Assembly: GCF_034432235.1 (NCBI RefSeq)
Contig: NZ_DAOUCJ010000078.1
Location: 8,531-72,530 of the forward strand
Length of the DNA: 64,000 nt
Source of the DNA: Thermoflexus sp.
Lineage (GTDB): Bacteria; Chloroflexota; Anaerolineae; Thermoflexales; Thermoflexaceae
Direction: 5' to 3'
This document shows, in pieces, positions 37,994-46,405 of this stretch (position 1 is the first letter of the stretch; every line of letters starts with the position of its first letter). The notes below the pieces were generated by a model. That model was not told where the DNA came from, did not search any database, and was given only the letters and a program-made list of their open reading frames with translations. The position numbers and the translations under genes were made by a program.

Positions 37994-39034
37994 ATGCGCC
38001 GAATGGCCCAAGGGACGCTGGAGTTCGCCGTGGCCCTGCCGATCTTTCTCCTTCTGGTTTTCATGGTCATCGAGCTGGCCCGGGTGTTCTACGCGTGGGC
38101 GACCATCGAGAATAACGCGCGGGCGGCGGCCCGCTATCTCTCCACTGGGCAATACGACCCGGCCTTCTGCCTCAACGGCTGCGCGGATGAGGCGGATCGG
38201 GAACAGGCTCGGCTCCGGGCCGGCCTGGAACGGGGTCGGGAGATCCTCTACGGTCTCCTGATCACGCAGTTCGGAGAGCAAGCCGGAGGGCCGGGCTCCG
38301 ATACCCCGGGCTTCTATGGGGTCACCATCTGCAGCAGTCGGCCGGGCTTTGAGTTCGATCCGGCTACGCTGCGCTGCGTCCCAGGGAACGATGCCGGGGG
38401 GCCTGGGGATCGGGTCGTGGTAGTGATCCGCCACAATCATATGATCATCACCCCCCTCCTCCGGCCCATCGTTGCCCATATCCCCCTGATCGCCCGCCGC
38501 GAGGTGATCAACGAGCGCTTCCGGACCGTCCGCCTGTTGGGGCTGCCGCCGAAGATCCCGACGGTCGTGCCGCCGCCGACGCCCACGTTCACGCCGGCTC
38601 CCACGGATACCCCCACGCCCACGCCGCCGCCGACGGATACGCCAACGCCAACGGCCACCTTCACGCCCAAGCCCACCTCTACGCCAAAGCCGACCCGCAC
38701 GCCCACACCGACGGCTTGCCCGCCCTCAATCTGCACGCCGACGCCGACTCCCACGCCCACCCGTACCCCCACGCCGACCCGGACGCCCACGCCGACGCCC
38801 ACCCGCACACCGACGCCGACGGTGTGCCCGCCCTCGATCTGCACACCGACACCCACTCCTACACCCACCCGGACGCCGACGCCTACCCGCACTCCTACGC
38901 CGACGCCCACCCCCACGCCGACGCCGCTGCGAACGCCCACATTGACTCCCACCCGCACGCCCACCCGTACCCCTACGCCGGCGTGGACGCCCACGCCGAC
39001 GATGACGCCCACGCCGGGTGGCTTTGACGGGTGA
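37994..39034 (+). CDS. TadE-like pseudopilin with long Pro/Thr C-terminal stalk
   Basis: 346 residues. The N-terminus [20 protein letters not shown] is a pseudopilin helix, and residues 40-190 form a TadE-like extracellular domain with four Cys (CLNGC, CSSR, CVPG). From about residue 195 to the end the protein is a low-complexity Pro/Thr stalk with Lys and Arg, in which a CPPSIC motif occurs twice in 36-residue repeats. The stalk looks like a wall-spanning or glycosylated extension. A fused minor pilin and stalk is unusual in my experience of Tad loci. Confidence 0.82.
   Translation: MRRMAQGTLEFAVALPIFLLLVFMVIELARVFYAWATIENNARAAARYLSTGQYDPAFCLNGCADEADREQARLRAGLERGREILYGLLITQFGEQAGGPGSDTPGFYGVTICSSRPGFEFDPATLRCVPGNDAGGPGDRVVVVIRHNHMIITPLLRPIVAHIPLIARREVINERFRTVRLLGLPPKIPTVVPPPTPTFTPAPTDTPTPTPPPTDTPTPTATFTPKPTSTPKPTRTPTPTACPPSICTPTPTPTPTRTPTPTRTPTPTPTRTPTPTVCPPSICTPTPTPTPTRTPTPTRTPTPTPTPTPTPLRTPTLTPTRTPTRTPTPAWTPTPTMTPTPGGFDG
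38717..38932 (+). repeat. Tandem 108-bp coding repeat in Pro/Thr stalk
   Basis: Two units of 108 bases begin with the codons for CPPSIC, at 38717 and 38825, and continue as Pro-Thr-Arg repeats. The 3' end of the second unit blends into further Pro-Thr codons. This is a recombination-prone region whose length may vary between strains. Confidence 0.75.
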
Positions 39035-39062
39035 ACCGAACGAAAGGGACGGGGGGTCAAAG

Positions 39063-40214
39063 ATGCCAAGGGGGAGGATCCTCTGGCTTATGGGGCTCAC
39101 CTTAACAGGACTGGGGCTTCTGGGCGCTCTGATCGGACGCGGGAGCGCCCAGACCCTTCCGCCCCCGCCCCCTCCTCCGTGGCCGGCTCCTCCTGCCCCG
39201 GCGCCAGGGATTGATGCGGCTGAGACGCTCCCCAACGCTCGGTGGCAGACCATGACCATCGGCATCACGGATCCGGGAGACCCTCATCTCCCTATCACCC
39301 GGGAAAACCGGGTTGAGAACGCCACCGTGAGCTCCCTGCGCATCGGGTTTGGAGGGCTCACGTTCCCGGAGCAGATCACCCGCGTGGAGGCCTGGGCAGA
39401 GCCCCAGGATGGTGGCATCACCTGGACGATGGAACCCACCGGGGTGGTGTTCTATAATGTCCAGCCAACTCATACCCTCTTCGCCTCATGGGTCACCACG
39501 GCCTACGCCCGGTATGAGCCGCCGGAGTACGAGATCACCGTTGGGACCATCGGGCGGGAGGGCTTCGATTTCGCCACCGGGATGGCGGTGCGTCTGCCCG
39601 CAGGCGTCTATACGGTTACCTATGCGCGGATCGTGTCCACCAGCCACGAGGGGTTGAGCCCCTTTCCCCTTTACGTGCCCGGAGGCCTCGTCTGGCCGAT
39701 GGCGCGCTTCACCACCACCCCAGAGAGCCGGGCATGGGTCACGTATACCTTCCGCCTGGGGGATCTGCGGAATCGATCAGAAGCCACGCTCCCGGATTTG
39801 ATCCCCCTCACCATGACCCTACGGATCCATGGAGGAAGCGCCCAGGTGAACGCATGGATCCGCAATGCGGGCGCCGCACCGGTCCCATCACGGGTCGGCG
39901 GCTTTCTGGTCGCTTTGCAGCAACGCGCCCCCGGAGATCCCCCGACCAGCCCGGCGGACGGCGGAGGGTTCGAGACGTGGATGCAGGGACCCACCGGCGT
40001 GTGGCTCCCTCCTCTGAGCCCCGGCCACGAGGTTCCGATCACCGGAACCGCCTCGCTCCAGCCCGGTCGATGCCTGTTCCTGAACGTGGATGTGGATCCC
40101 TATGGAGAAAGCCCCCTGACCGGACGGGTCTGGGAGGCCCGGGAGGACAACAACGTGGCCATGATCTGCCCGCGTGCCCTCTTCCTCCCCCTGATCCTGC
40201 GCAGCCCTCCGTAA
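39063..40214 (+). CDS. Secreted beta-rich protein with C-terminal FLPLILR motif
   Basis: 383 residues from the ATG at 39063; the frame extends to 39018, but the later start gives a clean signal peptide (about 1-26, ending GSAQ). A Pro-rich stretch follows, then a beta-rich region. The late part (about 255-365) resembles a CARDB-like repeat ([15 protein letters not shown], then [14 protein letters not shown]). It ends [13 protein letters not shown], sharing the FLPLILR ending with the Kelch protein at 30056. It overlaps no gene and lies 28 bases after the stalk pseudopilin, so it is probably in the same operon. Confidence 0.7.
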   Translation: MPRGRILWLMGLTLTGLGLLGALIGRGSAQTLPPPPPPPWPAPPAPAPGIDAAETLPNARWQTMTIGITDPGDPHLPITRENRVENATVSSLRIGFGGLTFPEQITRVEAWAEPQDGGITWTMEPTGVVFYNVQPTHTLFASWVTTAYARYEPPEYEITVGTIGREGFDFATGMAVRLPAGVYTVTYARIVSTSHEGLSPFPLYVPGGLVWPMARFTTTPESRAWVTYTFRLGDLRNRSEATLPDLIPLTMTLRIHGGSAQVNAWIRNAGAAPVPSRVGGFLVALQQRAPGDPPTSPADGGGFETWMQGPTGVWLPPLSPGHEVPITGTASLQPGRCLFLNVDVDPYGESPLTGRVWEAREDNNVAMICPRALFLPLILRSPP

Positions 40215-40304
40215 ATCCTCCAGTCCATCCTCGCCTCCGGTAAAATCAACAACCGGGAAGAGACCTCCCGGACGGCACACCAGAGCAGGGAACCGGAGGC
40301 ATGG

Positions 40305-41828
40305 ATGATCCATCGGTGGGAACGCGGGATGATCGGATTCGGGGTGGCGATGCTGGTCGCCTGCCTGGCCCGGCCGGTGATGATGACCGTCATCGCGGAC
40401 GGCCAGCGCCGCACCATCTATGCCCGCGGTCCAACGGTCCGAGAGGCGCTGGCTCAGGCAGGCATCCCCCTCGGGGATCTGGATCGGGTTACGCCGCCGG
40501 AGAACGTGTCCATCCGCCCCGGGATGGTGATCACGGTCACCCGCATCACCCAGACCCTGGAGGTCCAGGAGGTCCCGATCCCGTTCCCCCGACAGATCCT
40601 GAAGGACGCCCGGCTGGCCCCGGGGGAAAACCGCCTGATCCGCCGGGGCGAACCCGGCATCGAACGGGTGACCGTCCGGATCACATGGGCCGATGGCCAG
40701 CCGGTGGAGCGCCAGGAGATCCACCGGGAACGCCTGCGGGATCCGGTTCCCGAGATCGTGGCGGTCAGCTTGCTGGGCGAGGTGACCTCGATGCCGATCT
40801 CCGGCACGCTGGTCTTCCTGGCCCGTCGAGACGCATGGCGCGTCGCTGGGGAAACGACCCGGATCCTGCCGCTCACGAACCTGGGCGATCTGGACGGACG
40901 GGTCTTCACGTTATCTCCCGATGGCGGCTTCCTCCTGTTCTCCCGGGCTCCCCTGACATCCCCTCGCCCGCTCCTGAACACCCTCTGGGGGCTGAACCTC
41001 CGTGCCGATCCGCCACGCCCGCAGCCCGCCGGCCTGGAAAACGTGCTTTGGCTGGAATGGTCTCCCCGGGGGGATCGTCTGGCCTTCGCCACCGGAGAGC
41101 CAAGCCCCGGGCCGCCAGGCTGGCGAGCGCATAACGACCTCTGGATCGGCCGATGGGGGAACGGGCGGATCGAAGCCCGCCAGGTGCTGACGCCAACCGC
41201 TGGCGGCCCTTACGGATGGTGGGGCATGGCCTGGGCTTGGTCCCCAGATGGCCGCCGTCTGGCCTTCGGGCGCACCGATGGGATCGGGATGCTGGATCTG
41301 GGGAGCCTCCGAGCGACCATCCTGCTCACCTTCCCGGTTTATGAAACCCGGAGCGCGTGGGCCTGGGTGCCCGCTCTCGCCTGGTCCCCGGATGGCCGAT
41401 ACCTAGCTGCGCTCGTTCATGGCCCTCCCCGCTCCGGAGAGCCCCCCGAGCAATCCACCCGCTTTGATCTCTGGATCCTGGCCGTGGATGCCGGATGGGC
41501 GCGCCCGTTGATCGAGGATATCGGGATATGGGCAGGCGTGCTCTGGAGCGACCTGGGCCTCTTTTTCGGCCAGGCCCGTCAGCCCGAGGCCGGGGATGCT
41601 TCCCGCTATGACCTCTACTGGGCCGATCACGACGGGAGTGATCGACGGCGCTTGTTCCCGCCGGAGGGGGAGATCGGATTCGGCGGCCAGCCCGATATGC
41701 GCTGGGGACCCGACGGGCGAAGCCTCCTGGTGCGCTATCAGGGGGACCTCTACCGGATTGCCCTCCCTTCCGGCCGGATCGATCGCCTCACCGCCCGGGG
41801 GGACATCGCGGCGATGGCATGGCGCTGA
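40305..41828 (+). CDS. G5/DUF348-type domains fused to a WD40-like beta-propeller
   Basis: 507 residues; GGAGG lies five bases before the ATG. A signal anchor (about 8-28) is followed by DUF348 (MMTVIADGQRRTIYARGPTV, about 25-75) and a G5-like domain (EVPIPFPRQILKDARLAPGE to EIHRERLRDPVPEIVAV, about 85-150), a layout seen in wall-associated proteins. The C-terminal 330 residues are a beta-propeller with WSPRGDRLAFATG, WSPDGRRLAFGRT, WSPDGRYLAALVH and WGPDGRSLLVRYQG repeats of the PD40/TolB type. The protein is probably extracellular. It is next to the Tad cluster but separated by 90 bases. Confidence 0.75.
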   Translation: MIHRWERGMIGFGVAMLVACLARPVMMTVIADGQRRTIYARGPTVREALAQAGIPLGDLDRVTPPENVSIRPGMVITVTRITQTLEVQEVPIPFPRQILKDARLAPGENRLIRRGEPGIERVTVRITWADGQPVERQEIHRERLRDPVPEIVAVSLLGEVTSMPISGTLVFLARRDAWRVAGETTRILPLTNLGDLDGRVFTLSPDGGFLLFSRAPLTSPRPLLNTLWGLNLRADPPRPQPAGLENVLWLEWSPRGDRLAFATGEPSPGPPGWRAHNDLWIGRWGNGRIEARQVLTPTAGGPYGWWGMAWAWSPDGRRLAFGRTDGIGMLDLGSLRATILLTFPVYETRSAWAWVPALAWSPDGRYLAALVHGPPRSGEPPEQSTRFDLWILAVDAGWARPLIEDIGIWAGVLWSDLGLFFGQARQPEAGDASRYDLYWADHDGSDRRRLFPPEGEIGFGGQPDMRWGPDGRSLLVRYQGDLYRIALPSGRIDRLTARGDIAAMAWR

Positions 41829-41909
41829 AGGCCGGATCCCCCGTGGGGATATCTCCTTACACCGTTTAGACCGGACGACGGCCTGTTCGTTGATCCATCC
41901 TATCTGGAG

Positions 41910-42737
41910 TCAGGGATTTTCATTCGCCTGGGGAATCCGGGTGGAGCGAGGACCTGTTGCCGCCGGCCCGGCCGGGATCTGTCGCACCCGAACGCCTTCC
42001 GGGACAGAAAGGGGACGGAGGTAGCGAGAGGGGATGGCGGGGAAGTCGGCGTAAACCCCGCGTCGCTCCGGCGGCAGCAACGCCGCGATCTGCGCCATCA
42101 GCTCATCCGTCGCCTCCCGCAGCGCCTCCCGGCTCCGCTCCTCGGGGATTTCCACCCGGAAAGGCGGGCCGAAAACCACCCGCACCGGCGTGCGCCGGAG
42201 CCGGCGGATGTTGAACTTGAAGCGATCGGTCCCATCCACACCCACCGGCACGATCGGGGCGCCCGTGCGCCAGGCCAGGTAGACAGCTCCCTCTTTCCCC
42301 GGGATCAGCGCGCCGGTGGGGCTGCGAGTGCCCTCCGGGGCGATGAGCAACACCCCGCCCATCCGAAGCACTTCCAGGGCGGTCTGGACGGCCCGGCGAT
42401 CGATCTCTCCCCGTCGGACCGGAAAGGCATCGAAGGCGGTGACCAGGGGGCCCAGCACGACATCGCGGAAGACCTCGGCCTTGGCCATGGGGAGCACCTT
42501 GCGCCGCAGGAGGCTGACCACCAGCACCGGATCCAGGAAGCTGATGTGATTGATGGCCAGGATCACCGGCCCGGCGGGAGGGATATTCTCCAGCCCCACG
42601 ACCTCCAGGCGCAGCACCAGCCGGTAAGCGAGATGAAGCAAGAAGGTCAGAAAGCGGCGCAGCCACGAGTGCCGATGGACCCGCGTGGCTGTCGCCCAGC
42701 GGGAAGCCCGTTGGAATACCTGTCCCGTTTCCGTCAT
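41910..42737 (-). CDS. plsC: 1-acyl-sn-glycerol-3-phosphate acyltransferase family (PlsC type)
   Basis: 275 residues from the ATG at 42737. The four acyltransferase motifs are recognisable: NHISFLDPVLV (motif I, HxxxxD), FPVRRGEIDR (motif II), LIAPEGTRSPTG (motif III) and APIVPVGVDG (motif IV). An amphipathic or hydrophobic helix (about 22-45) precedes them. The enzyme transfers an acyl group to lysophosphatidate in phospholipid synthesis. It is the only lipid gene here; the adjacent prfA and rnc on the same strand have a hairpin terminator between prfA and this gene. Confidence 0.9.
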   Translation of the reverse strand: MTETGQVFQRASRWATATRVHRHSWLRRFLTFLLHLAYRLVLRLEVVGLENIPPAGPVILAINHISFLDPVLVVSLLRRKVLPMAKAEVFRDVVLGPLVTAFDAFPVRRGEIDRRAVQTALEVLRMGGVLLIAPEGTRSPTGALIPGKEGAVYLAWRTGAPIVPVGVDGTDRFKFNIRRLRRTPVRVVFGPPFRVEIPEERSREALREATDELMAQIAALLPPERRGVYADFPAIPSRYLRPLSVPEGVRVRQIPAGPAATGPRSTRIPQANENP

Positions 42738-42773
42738 ATCCTGGCTGCGCAATCCCGATCGCGGAATGCCGGC

Positions 42774-42815
42774 AAAAACCAAAAATTAAGGAACGCAGCG
42801 GGTTTCCCCGCTGCG
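42774..42815 (-). terminator. Intrinsic terminator after prfA
   Basis: On the minus strand a nine-base stem, CGCAGCGGG with its complement around GAAA, is followed by TTCCTTAATTTTTGG and more T-rich sequence. It lies about 25 bases after the prfA stop codon. Confidence 0.75.
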
Positions 42816-42839
42816 CAACCCCGGATGCGCTCGGTATCC

Positions 42840-43931
42840 TCAGCGTGTCGCCATCTCTTCCTCTGCCAGCCGGCGGGTCTGATCCTCCAGGATCAGCGCA
42901 TCGATGAGGGGATCCAGATCGCCATCCAAGATCTCCTGCAAGCGATACAGGGAGAGATTGATCCGGTGATCCGTGACCCGATTCTGAGGGAAGTTATAGG
43001 TGCGGATCTTCTCGGCCCGCTCCGCGGTCCCCACCTGGAGGCGGCGAGCCTGGCTGACCTCCGCCTCTCGTTTCCGGCGCTCCCGCTCATACAGACGGGC
43101 CCGCAGGATGGCCAGCGCCCGCTGCTTGTTCTGGAACTGGGAGCGCTCATCCTGGCATGAGACCACAATCCCGGTGGGGATATGGGTGATCCGCACCGCT
43201 GTCTCGTTCTTCTGCATGTGCTGCCCGCCCGCCGTGCCCGCCCGGAAGGTTTCGATGATCAGGTCCTTTGGATCGATCTGCACCTCCACCTCATCCATCT
43301 CGGGGAGCACCGCAACCGTTGCCGTGCTGGTGTGGATGCGGCCGGAGGCCTCCGTAACGGGCACCCGCTGGACCCGATGGACACCGCTCTCATATTTGAG
43401 GCGGGAATAAGCGCCGCGGCCGCGGATCAGGAAGATGACCTCCTTAAAGCCGCCCAGGCCGGTCTCGTTGGCGCTGAGGAGCTCCACCTCCCAGCCTTTC
43501 CGCTCCGCGTAACGGGTATACATCCGGAAAAGATCGGCGGCAAACAGCGCGGCCTCCTCCCCGCCCGCCCCCGCGCGGATCTCCATAATGACATTTTTTT
43601 CATCGTTCGGATCGCGGGGGAGCAGGAGGCGCCGGAGCTGCTGCTCAAGGCGCTCCTGCTCCTCGGAGAGGCGTTCGGCTTCCTCCCGGGCGAGGGCGGC
43701 CAGCTCTTCGTCCTCCGTGGTTTCCAGCAACTGCCGCGCCTCCTCCAGCTGTCGACGCACCGCCTGATAGCGGCGGAAAGTTTCCACAATGGGCTCCAGC
43801 TCCTCCCGCTCCTGGCTGAGGATCCGGAGCCGGGAGATATCCGCCGCCACGGCCGGGTCGGCCAGCATCGCGGTCAGCTCTTCATAGCGCTGTTCGACAG
43901 CTTCCAGTTTCTCCAGCCATCGCCGTTCCAT
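42840..43931 (-). CDS. prfA: Peptide chain release factor 1
   Basis: 363 residues, full length. The PxT codon-recognition tripeptide is present ([18 protein letters not shown], about residue 190), as RF1 needs to read UAA and UAG. The catalytic GGQ lies in [19 protein letters not shown] (about 237). The coiled-coil domain 1 is at the N-terminus. The Gln of GGQ is normally methylated by PrmC; no prmC gene is in the window. It lies 49 bases downstream of rnc on the same strand. Confidence 0.97.
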   Translation of the reverse strand: MERRWLEKLEAVEQRYEELTAMLADPAVAADISRLRILSQEREELEPIVETFRRYQAVRRQLEEARQLLETTEDEELAALAREEAERLSEEQERLEQQLRRLLLPRDPNDEKNVIMEIRAGAGGEEAALFAADLFRMYTRYAERKGWEVELLSANETGLGGFKEVIFLIRGRGAYSRLKYESGVHRVQRVPVTEASGRIHTSTATVAVLPEMDEVEVQIDPKDLIIETFRAGTAGGQHMQKNETAVRITHIPTGIVVSCQDERSQFQNKQRALAILRARLYERERRKREAEVSQARRLQVGTAERAEKIRTYNFPQNRVTDHRINLSLYRLQEILDGDLDPLIDALILEDQTRRLAEEEMATR

Positions 43932-43980
43932 CGGGAATTCACCTGATCACCGTTGTGCGAAAGACCAGCAGGATCGGATA

Positions 43981-44814
43981 TCACGCGGTCCCGATTTCCA
44001 GCTCGCCGCCGTTCTCGATCCCCAGGCGGATCAACGCGTTCCGGGCCGCCTCCCGGGTGGCTTCCCGCTTGCTGGCCCCCTGACCTTCCCCCACGACCTC
44101 ATCGCCGATCAGCACCTGAACCGTGAAACGGGCCGCGTGGGGAGGGCCTTCCACCGCCACCACCCGATAGACAGGGGTCTTCCCCCGGACGGCCTGGCTC
44201 CAGTGCTGCAGGCGTCCTTTCGGATCATGCCACTCCAGATCCCGCACGGCCTGATCGATGGCCATGGGCAGCAACTGGCCCAGCAGACGTTCGGCCGCCG
44301 GCAGCCCCCCATCCAGATACAGAGCGCCCAGAAGCGCCTCGAAGGCATCCGCCAGAACCGAAGGACGGGCCCGAGCGCTTTCCGCCTCCCCCTTCCCTAC
44401 GCGGAGCCACCGACCCAGCTCCAGCTCCTCCGCCCATGCGGCCAGCCGCTCCCCGCGGATCAGAACCGTACGCAACTCCGTCAGGCGTCCCTCCGACCAA
44501 TCTGGGAATCGACGGAACAGCTCCGCGCTGACCACCAGCTGAAGGACCGCATCTCCCAGGAACTCCAGGCGCTCATTGTCCCGGACCCCTTCCTCCGGAT
44601 GCTCATTCACATAGGACCGATGGGTGAGGGCTTCCATAAGGAGAGTCCGGTCTCGGAAGGACCAGCCCAGGCGTTTCTCCAGGAGCCGAAGAGGGTCTTC
44701 CTCGGAAGGGGAAGCGTGGGGCGAAGGGAGGGGCGAACCGCGAGGCGCGGGTTCCGGCTGCTTTTCCTGAAGATGCCCCCAGATACGCCCGATCCGAACC
44801 CACCAGTTCCCCAT
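43981..44814 (-). CDS. rnc: Ribonuclease III
   Basis: 277 residues, slightly longer than typical because of a Pro-rich N-terminal tail (about 1-40). The catalytic signature NERLEFLGDAVL is at about residue 81, with the second acidic cluster VLADAFEALLGALYLDGG near 150. A double-stranded RNA-binding domain occupies the C-terminal 75 residues (GRLQHWSQAVRGKTPVYRV to GASKREATREAARNALIRLG). It cleaves dsRNA in rRNA maturation and mRNA turnover. GGGAG lies before the ATG, and it shares a strand with prfA downstream. Confidence 0.97.
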   Translation of the reverse strand: MGNWWVRIGRIWGHLQEKQPEPAPRGSPLPSPHASPSEEDPLRLLEKRLGWSFRDRTLLMEALTHRSYVNEHPEEGVRDNERLEFLGDAVLQLVVSAELFRRFPDWSEGRLTELRTVLIRGERLAAWAEELELGRWLRVGKGEAESARARPSVLADAFEALLGALYLDGGLPAAERLLGQLLPMAIDQAVRDLEWHDPKGRLQHWSQAVRGKTPVYRVVAVEGPPHAARFTVQVLIGDEVVGEGQGASKREATREAARNALIRLGIENGGELEIGTA

Positions 44815-44852
44815 CGCAAATCTCCCTCGCGAAGGAAGGATAACGGTCCAAG

Positions 44853-44937
44853 AACCCCTCCCCGAAGCGGGGAGCGAAAATCGGCTCCCCCTTCCCTCGT
44901 AGGGAAGGGGGCCGGGGGGTTAGGTCCGAGAACCCCT
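44853..44937. repeat. Composite palindromic intergenic repeat
   Basis: A CCCCTCCCCG-type hairpin is followed, after an AT spacer, by the palindrome CCCTTCCCTCGTAGGGAAGG with G-rich tail and TTAGGTCC. The order and tail match the units at 21571-21705. It lies between the rnc start and the tRNA gene, where no coding signal is present. Confidence 0.7.
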
Positions 44938-44972
44938 ACAAAACAAAGGGGGCAGATCACGGATCTGCCCCC
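44938..44972 (-). terminator. Intrinsic terminator after tRNA-Gly
   Basis: Read on the minus strand, a perfect 11-base stem with arms GGGGGCAGATC and its complement around CGT is followed by TTTGTTTTG. It lies two bases after the tRNA 3' end. Confidence 0.85.
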
Positions 44973-44974
44973 GA

Positions 44975-45050
44975 TGGAGCGGGCGACGGGACTCGAACCC
45001 GCGGCCTTTGGCTTGGGAAGCCAACGCTCTACCATCTGAGCTACGCCCGC
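44975..45050 (-). tRNA. tRNA-Gly (anticodon CCC)
   Basis: 76 bases including an encoded CCA. The acceptor stem is GCGGGCG with CGCCCGC; the D arm starts TAGCTCAG; the anticodon arm is TTGGC-TTCCCAA-GCCAA, so the anticodon is CCC and reads GGG; the T arm contains GGTTCGAACC. The discriminator base is T. All arms pair without gaps. A terminator follows at once. Confidence 0.95.
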
Positions 45051-45103
45051 CCGCTCTATATAACAATTTAGCGGGTCCGAGCGCCTCTGTCAAATCTCTC
45101 CCC

Positions 45104-45144
45104 CCATCCTCACCCCTCCCCTGGTAGGGGAGGAGTGAGGATGG
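45104..45144. repeat. Long imperfect hairpin, G/C-rich
   Basis: Arms of about 18 bases starting CCATCCTCAC and ending GTGAGGATGG, with a TGGTA loop and one internal mismatch. It lies 20 bases beyond the DUF2892 gene stop and may end its transcript, although no T run follows. Confidence 0.5.
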
Positions 45145-45164
45145 AGGTCGGGAGGGGGAGCACC

Positions 45165-45362
45165 TCAGCGCTTCGTCCGGAAGCCCAGCAGCGCGTAGAG
45201 CGGGCACCAGCCGATCAGAGAGGTCAGGATGAAGATCACGCCGACGACGGTGAGGATGATGCCCAGGGCATTGAAGTGGAGGACGAAGGCGGAGAGCAGG
45301 ATAAACACCACGGCCACAATGAGCCGCACGATCCGATCCCAGCTGGCCATATTCACCACCAT
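45165..45362 (-). CDS. DUF2892 family small inner membrane protein
   Basis: 65 residues with AGGAGGTG five bases upstream of the ATG at 45362. Two transmembrane helices (about 11-29 and 32-50) and the ending GWCPLYALLGFRTKR match DUF2892, whose members often carry the CPLY motif with one Cys. Function unknown; in other bacteria the domain is attached to rhodanese or occurs near redox genes. The disulfide oxidoreductase gene at 45414 is next to it on the same strand, but 51 bases upstream and with its own binding site. Confidence 0.8.
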   Translation of the reverse strand: MVVNMASWDRIVRLIVAVVFILLSAFVLHFNALGIILTVVGVIFILTSLIGWCPLYALLGFRTKR

Positions 45363-45413
45363 GGTTTCACCTCCTGGAAGGGATCGAACAGGATCTCCTC
45401 GAACATCACGGGC

Positions 45414-46151
45414 TCACTCCTCCTCATCGTGATGATGGTGATGCATATGAGCTCCAGCAAGGGCATGGCGCATATGCTCCCATGCCGCTCGAGCCCGCGC
45501 CATCGCTTCCGGATCCGTCACCTTCATCAGCTCATTGATGAAGTATCCCTCCGGCACTGCCCCCTCGATGTGAAGGACCTCATTGATCACTGTTCGGGGG
45601 ACGCCGTAGACGCCGTAGTAATCCGCCAGCTCCGGGAACTCCATCGCCTCCACCATATCCGCCCGGACCCACGGGCTCTCCATCGCCGCCTGATGGGCCA
45701 GCCGCACCATCCGCGGGCAGTAAGGGCATGTCGGTGTGACGAAGACCTGGATGTGAACAGGCGTCTGGATCTGAGCCAGGCGCTTGCGGCTGGAGGGCGA
45801 GAGGCCAGAATCCCGCGCGCCGACCATCCGGATATCCTCAATCAGGGAGCTGAACTCGTAGCCGGACGGGATCCCGAAGTAACGGATGCCATAGTCCTGA
45901 TCCCCCTCGATCACGACCGCAGGCACCTTGTCGATGCCATAGCGCTCAGCCACCTCCCGATCAGTGATCCGGTTGTAGACCTCTGCCGTGATCCGATCCG
46001 ACAGGGAGGCAACCTCCTCGATCAGCTGCCGTGTCTCGCGACAATACACACAATCCACGTGCTGGATGAAAACCAGAAGCCGGACCGGGTTCTTCAGATC
46101 AGCGAGCAGACGTCGGACTTCCTCACGGGTGTGCGCATCCAGCAACGCCAT
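45414..46151 (-). CDS. Protein disulfide oxidoreductase with two thioredoxin folds
   Basis: 245 residues from the ATG at 46151, with AGGAGGAGG upstream; the frame is open well upstream but carries no family signal. Two thioredoxin-fold units each have a CxxC: CVYC (about residue 35) and CPYC (about 143). Each unit also keeps a cis-Pro position (KVPAVVIEG and GVPRTVINE). This two-unit protein is the thermophile-type PDO, also called glutaredoxin-like, that makes or repairs cytoplasmic disulfides. The C-terminus is a natural HMHHHHHDEEE metal-binding-like tail. Confidence 0.93.
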   Translation of the reverse strand: MALLDAHTREEVRRLLADLKNPVRLLVFIQHVDCVYCRETRQLIEEVASLSDRITAEVYNRITDREVAERYGIDKVPAVVIEGDQDYGIRYFGIPSGYEFSSLIEDIRMVGARDSGLSPSSRKRLAQIQTPVHIQVFVTPTCPYCPRMVRLAHQAAMESPWVRADMVEAMEFPELADYYGVYGVPRTVINEVLHIEGAVPEGYFINELMKVTDPEAMARARAAWEHMRHALAGAHMHHHHHDEEE

Positions 46152-46214
46152 ACGGACCTCCTCCTGGGGTGAAAGGGTTTTGGGTTCGATCCGCCGGCCT
46201 CCTCCCGGGAGCCT

Positions 46215-46244
46215 GGAGGGGGTGGGCGGAAACCCACCCCCTCC
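46215..46244. repeat. Perfect 12-bp inverted repeat upstream of the disulfide oxidoreductase gene
   Basis: Arms GGAGGGGGTGGG and its complement with a CGGAAA loop. It is about 64 bases upstream of the oxidoreductase start and about 165 bases before the tmRNA. There is no T tract. It could be a leader hairpin or a REP-like element. Confidence 0.4.
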
Positions 46245-46387
46245 CCCCAGTCGGAGGGCCCGATGGCGCGGACCGTCGCCCTTCACTTCTTTTAGATGCA
46301 GAGGGCCGGTTGGAGTGACAGATCCCCTTCGCCTGGCGAATGGAAAAGGGGGCGGAGCGAGAGTTTCCCAGGAAGCTGGACGTGCGA

Positions 46388-46393
46388 TATAAT
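46388..46393 (+). promoter_or_regulatory. -10 box of the tmRNA promoter
   Basis: A perfect TATAAT lies 12 bases before the mature 5' end of tmRNA. The -35 region (TTTCCC near 46364) is poor, which is common for stable RNA genes that use an extended or upstream element; assignment is by position. Confidence 0.6.
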
Positions 46394-46405
46394 AGGAATG
46401 CACGA

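Noticed and set aside
38580..39010. Regular repeats suggesting a CRISPR array
   Set aside because: The repeats are Pro-Thr codons within an open reading frame, with no spacers of constant length and no cas genes.
45414..45450. His-rich tail as an artificial purification tag
   Set aside because: It is HMHHHHHDEEE and within natural sequence, with no vector features; five consecutive His and an acidic tail fit a natural metal site.
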